DNA of 64,000 nt, taken from Mermis nigrescens (taxonomy: Eukaryota > Nematoda > Enoplea > Mermithida > Mermithidae). A model generated the notes under the pieces. The model did not search any database, had not been told where the DNA came from, and worked only from the letters and a program-made list of their open reading frames with translations. The position numbers and the translations under genes were made by a program. Of this stretch, positions 62,694 to 64,000 are shown piece by piece (positions within the stretch are counted from its first letter, which is position 1; each line of letters opens with the position of its first letter). The stretch is from NCBI GenBank assembly GCA_036768485.1, contig JAVLUZ010000154.1:47911786-47975785 (forward strand). The letters run 5' to 3'.

Positions 62694-63110
62694 CAGTAGC
62701 GGGAAGGGCGGTATACAAACTTTTCCAAAAAAGTCAAAAACAGGTTCAAAATTTCGCCCTTAACGCGCGAAATAGCATTTTTCGGTGTTTTACATTGTAT
62801 ACTTTTACATAAAATCACTTTTGAAGTCATATTTTTCTTAAAATTTTAGAATTTTCGACAATTTTGTGCGAAAAAATCCTTAAATTTCTAAGACTTTAAC
62901 AAAAATCTGGCGCGAAGCGCCGAAAAATTTGCAAAATTAAGGCGGACAGACGTCTAGAAGCATGATTTACTGCTTGATTTCCTGTATTTATAGCATTTGA
63001 TGCGAGAAACATTGAAATTTTTTTATTGAAAATAGAAAGAAAACTATGCAAAAATAACTGTTTCTGCTGTTAAAATTGTTTTGAAACCTACATGAACAGA
63101 AAAGGGCTTC
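62694..63110 (+). mobile_element. Family F hAT-like element fragment, copy F5
   Basis: CAGTAGCGGGAAGGGCGG then GCCCTTAACGCGCGAAATAG and TCTGGCGCGAAGCGCCGAAA, matching 45500-45930. The right end is lost at the next element. Confidence 0.72.
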
Positions 63111-63310
63111 CAGGGCCCGGTTTCACCACAAAGCTACGAGTTACGAGTCACGGTGACGGTTTCACGAGTACGGGCTACGAGTGCTACAAATTTCCGTTTT
63201 CACCAAGAACTGAGATTCACTAGCCACGGGCTACAAGTTACGAGTTCTACGAGAACTTTTTACGAGTGTTTTTTCACGAATAACGGCTGGGTGGTTTCAC
63301 CAGATATTAT
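63111..63310 (+). mobile_element. Terminus of another element with ACGAGT repeats
   Basis: CAGGGCCCGGTTTCACCACA then repeated TACGAGTTACGAGT, GGGCTACGAGT and GGTTTCACCA phrases. CAGGG-type ends with clustered short repeats resemble hAT termini. No right end was found. Confidence 0.5.
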
Positions 63311-63890
63311 GATCGAATGTTACGAGTGAAAAGATTCGTAAATTTTGTAATATTATCACGGATCAAAAAGAGGTCCATAGGACTCGTAAAAAGTAGCAGA
63401 CTAGTGCATTTAATAGTTTTCTGATTTGTTTTTTTCTCAATCTGTTTCACTTTCCTGCACACACCTACATAATACATATACTGGCAGCACATGTAAAGGG
63501 TAAGAAGATTTGCATTAAAAAATAATATATTTTTCAAAAAATGTTTTAGAGAAATCCCATAAAATTTGATTCTTAAGCTGCATTCTTGAGTAGTAATTCG
63601 AAATTTATTTTTTTAGCCCTTGTTAGTAATGTTCGCAGCTTTTTTATGAAAAATATTACAATCACTTAGACATTTTTTCATGAATTGCGGAAATCAGACA
63701 TTTTTGATTAGATTTCTGAAAATTAGAATTCCATCGCACTTTCGAAAAGGAGCCAACTGCATATTTTATGTACGTATTAATGACAACTAAGAATGATTTC
63801 TTAAATTTGAAAATTGAAATGATACGCTTTGATATACTTTTAGCTTCATAACGTCTCTGAATCTGATTTAATTGATTTCGTTTATAAATT
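63311..63890. other. Right-edge stretch without recognised features
   Basis: AT-rich; a 76-codon minus-strand frame at 63307-63537 has no motif. Confidence 0.3.
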
Positions 63891-63893
63891 ATA

Positions 63894-63963
<70 letters not shown>

Positions 63964-64000
63964 GTATTAGTATAATAATAATAATTATTATTATTATTAT
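63891..64000. repeat. TAA/TTA microsatellite, self-complementary
   Basis: AATAATAAT runs into ATTATTATT twice (63896-63960 and 63970-64000), so the block can form hairpins. It continues past the window edge. Confidence 0.95.

Overview
This window is nuclear DNA of an animal, probably an arthropod or another invertebrate. It is AT-rich, carries intron-split metazoan genes with short exons and GT-AG junctions, and holds LINE, hAT and piggyBac elements and a dense population of miniature elements. Four protein genes can be rebuilt by hand from joined exons, all on the minus strand. They are a mitochondrial ATP synthase delta subunit (1814-3904, last exon missing at the left edge), an ACOT13-type hotdog thioesterase (7448-8494, two exons, complete), a single-pass membrane protein with a cytoplasmic PDZ domain (25670-34728, six 3' exons, 5' exons not found), and the spliceosome factor CWC15 (39741-60321, six exons spread over 20.6 kb, complete). 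Their exons total about 3 kb.

Layout. 1-1500: 3' end of a Jockey-like LINE lying antisense in the last visible intron of the ATP synthase gene. 1.5-10.2 kb: ATP synthase and thioesterase exons among miniature elements. 10.5-14.1 kb: a CCAA-type satellite split by a 2.2-kb hAT-like element. 14.1-18.2 kb: degenerate tandem repeats and hAT-type miniature elements. 18.9-23.5 kb: a 1.25-kb direct duplication, hairpin insertions and a CR1-like LINE scrap. 24-34.7 kb: the PDZ membrane-protein gene. 35.5-39.7 kb: an element with two minisatellites, then more miniature elements. 39.7-60.3 kb: CWC15 with introns of 2.7-5.2 kb filled with repeats. 60.3-64 kb: repeat fragments, one with a transposase-like coding remnant, and a TAA microsatellite.

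The repeats form recognisable families. Family A, with related families B and J, has termini near CCATACGTGGGC and 6-bp target duplications, unusual for DNA transposons; at least ten A copies show an exact 6-bp duplication. Family C is a 450-bp hAT-type miniature element (CAGTG termini, 8-bp duplications). A set of larger hAT-like elements each carries a different GC-rich palindrome near its end. A short hairpin motif, GGCGCTTCGCGCC or its complement, occurs in several otherwise unrelated families. In two places a miniature element ends within 8 bp of a splice donor, and one intron is almost entirely miniature elements. No prokaryotic genes, CRISPR array, rRNA or intact tRNA gene were seen.
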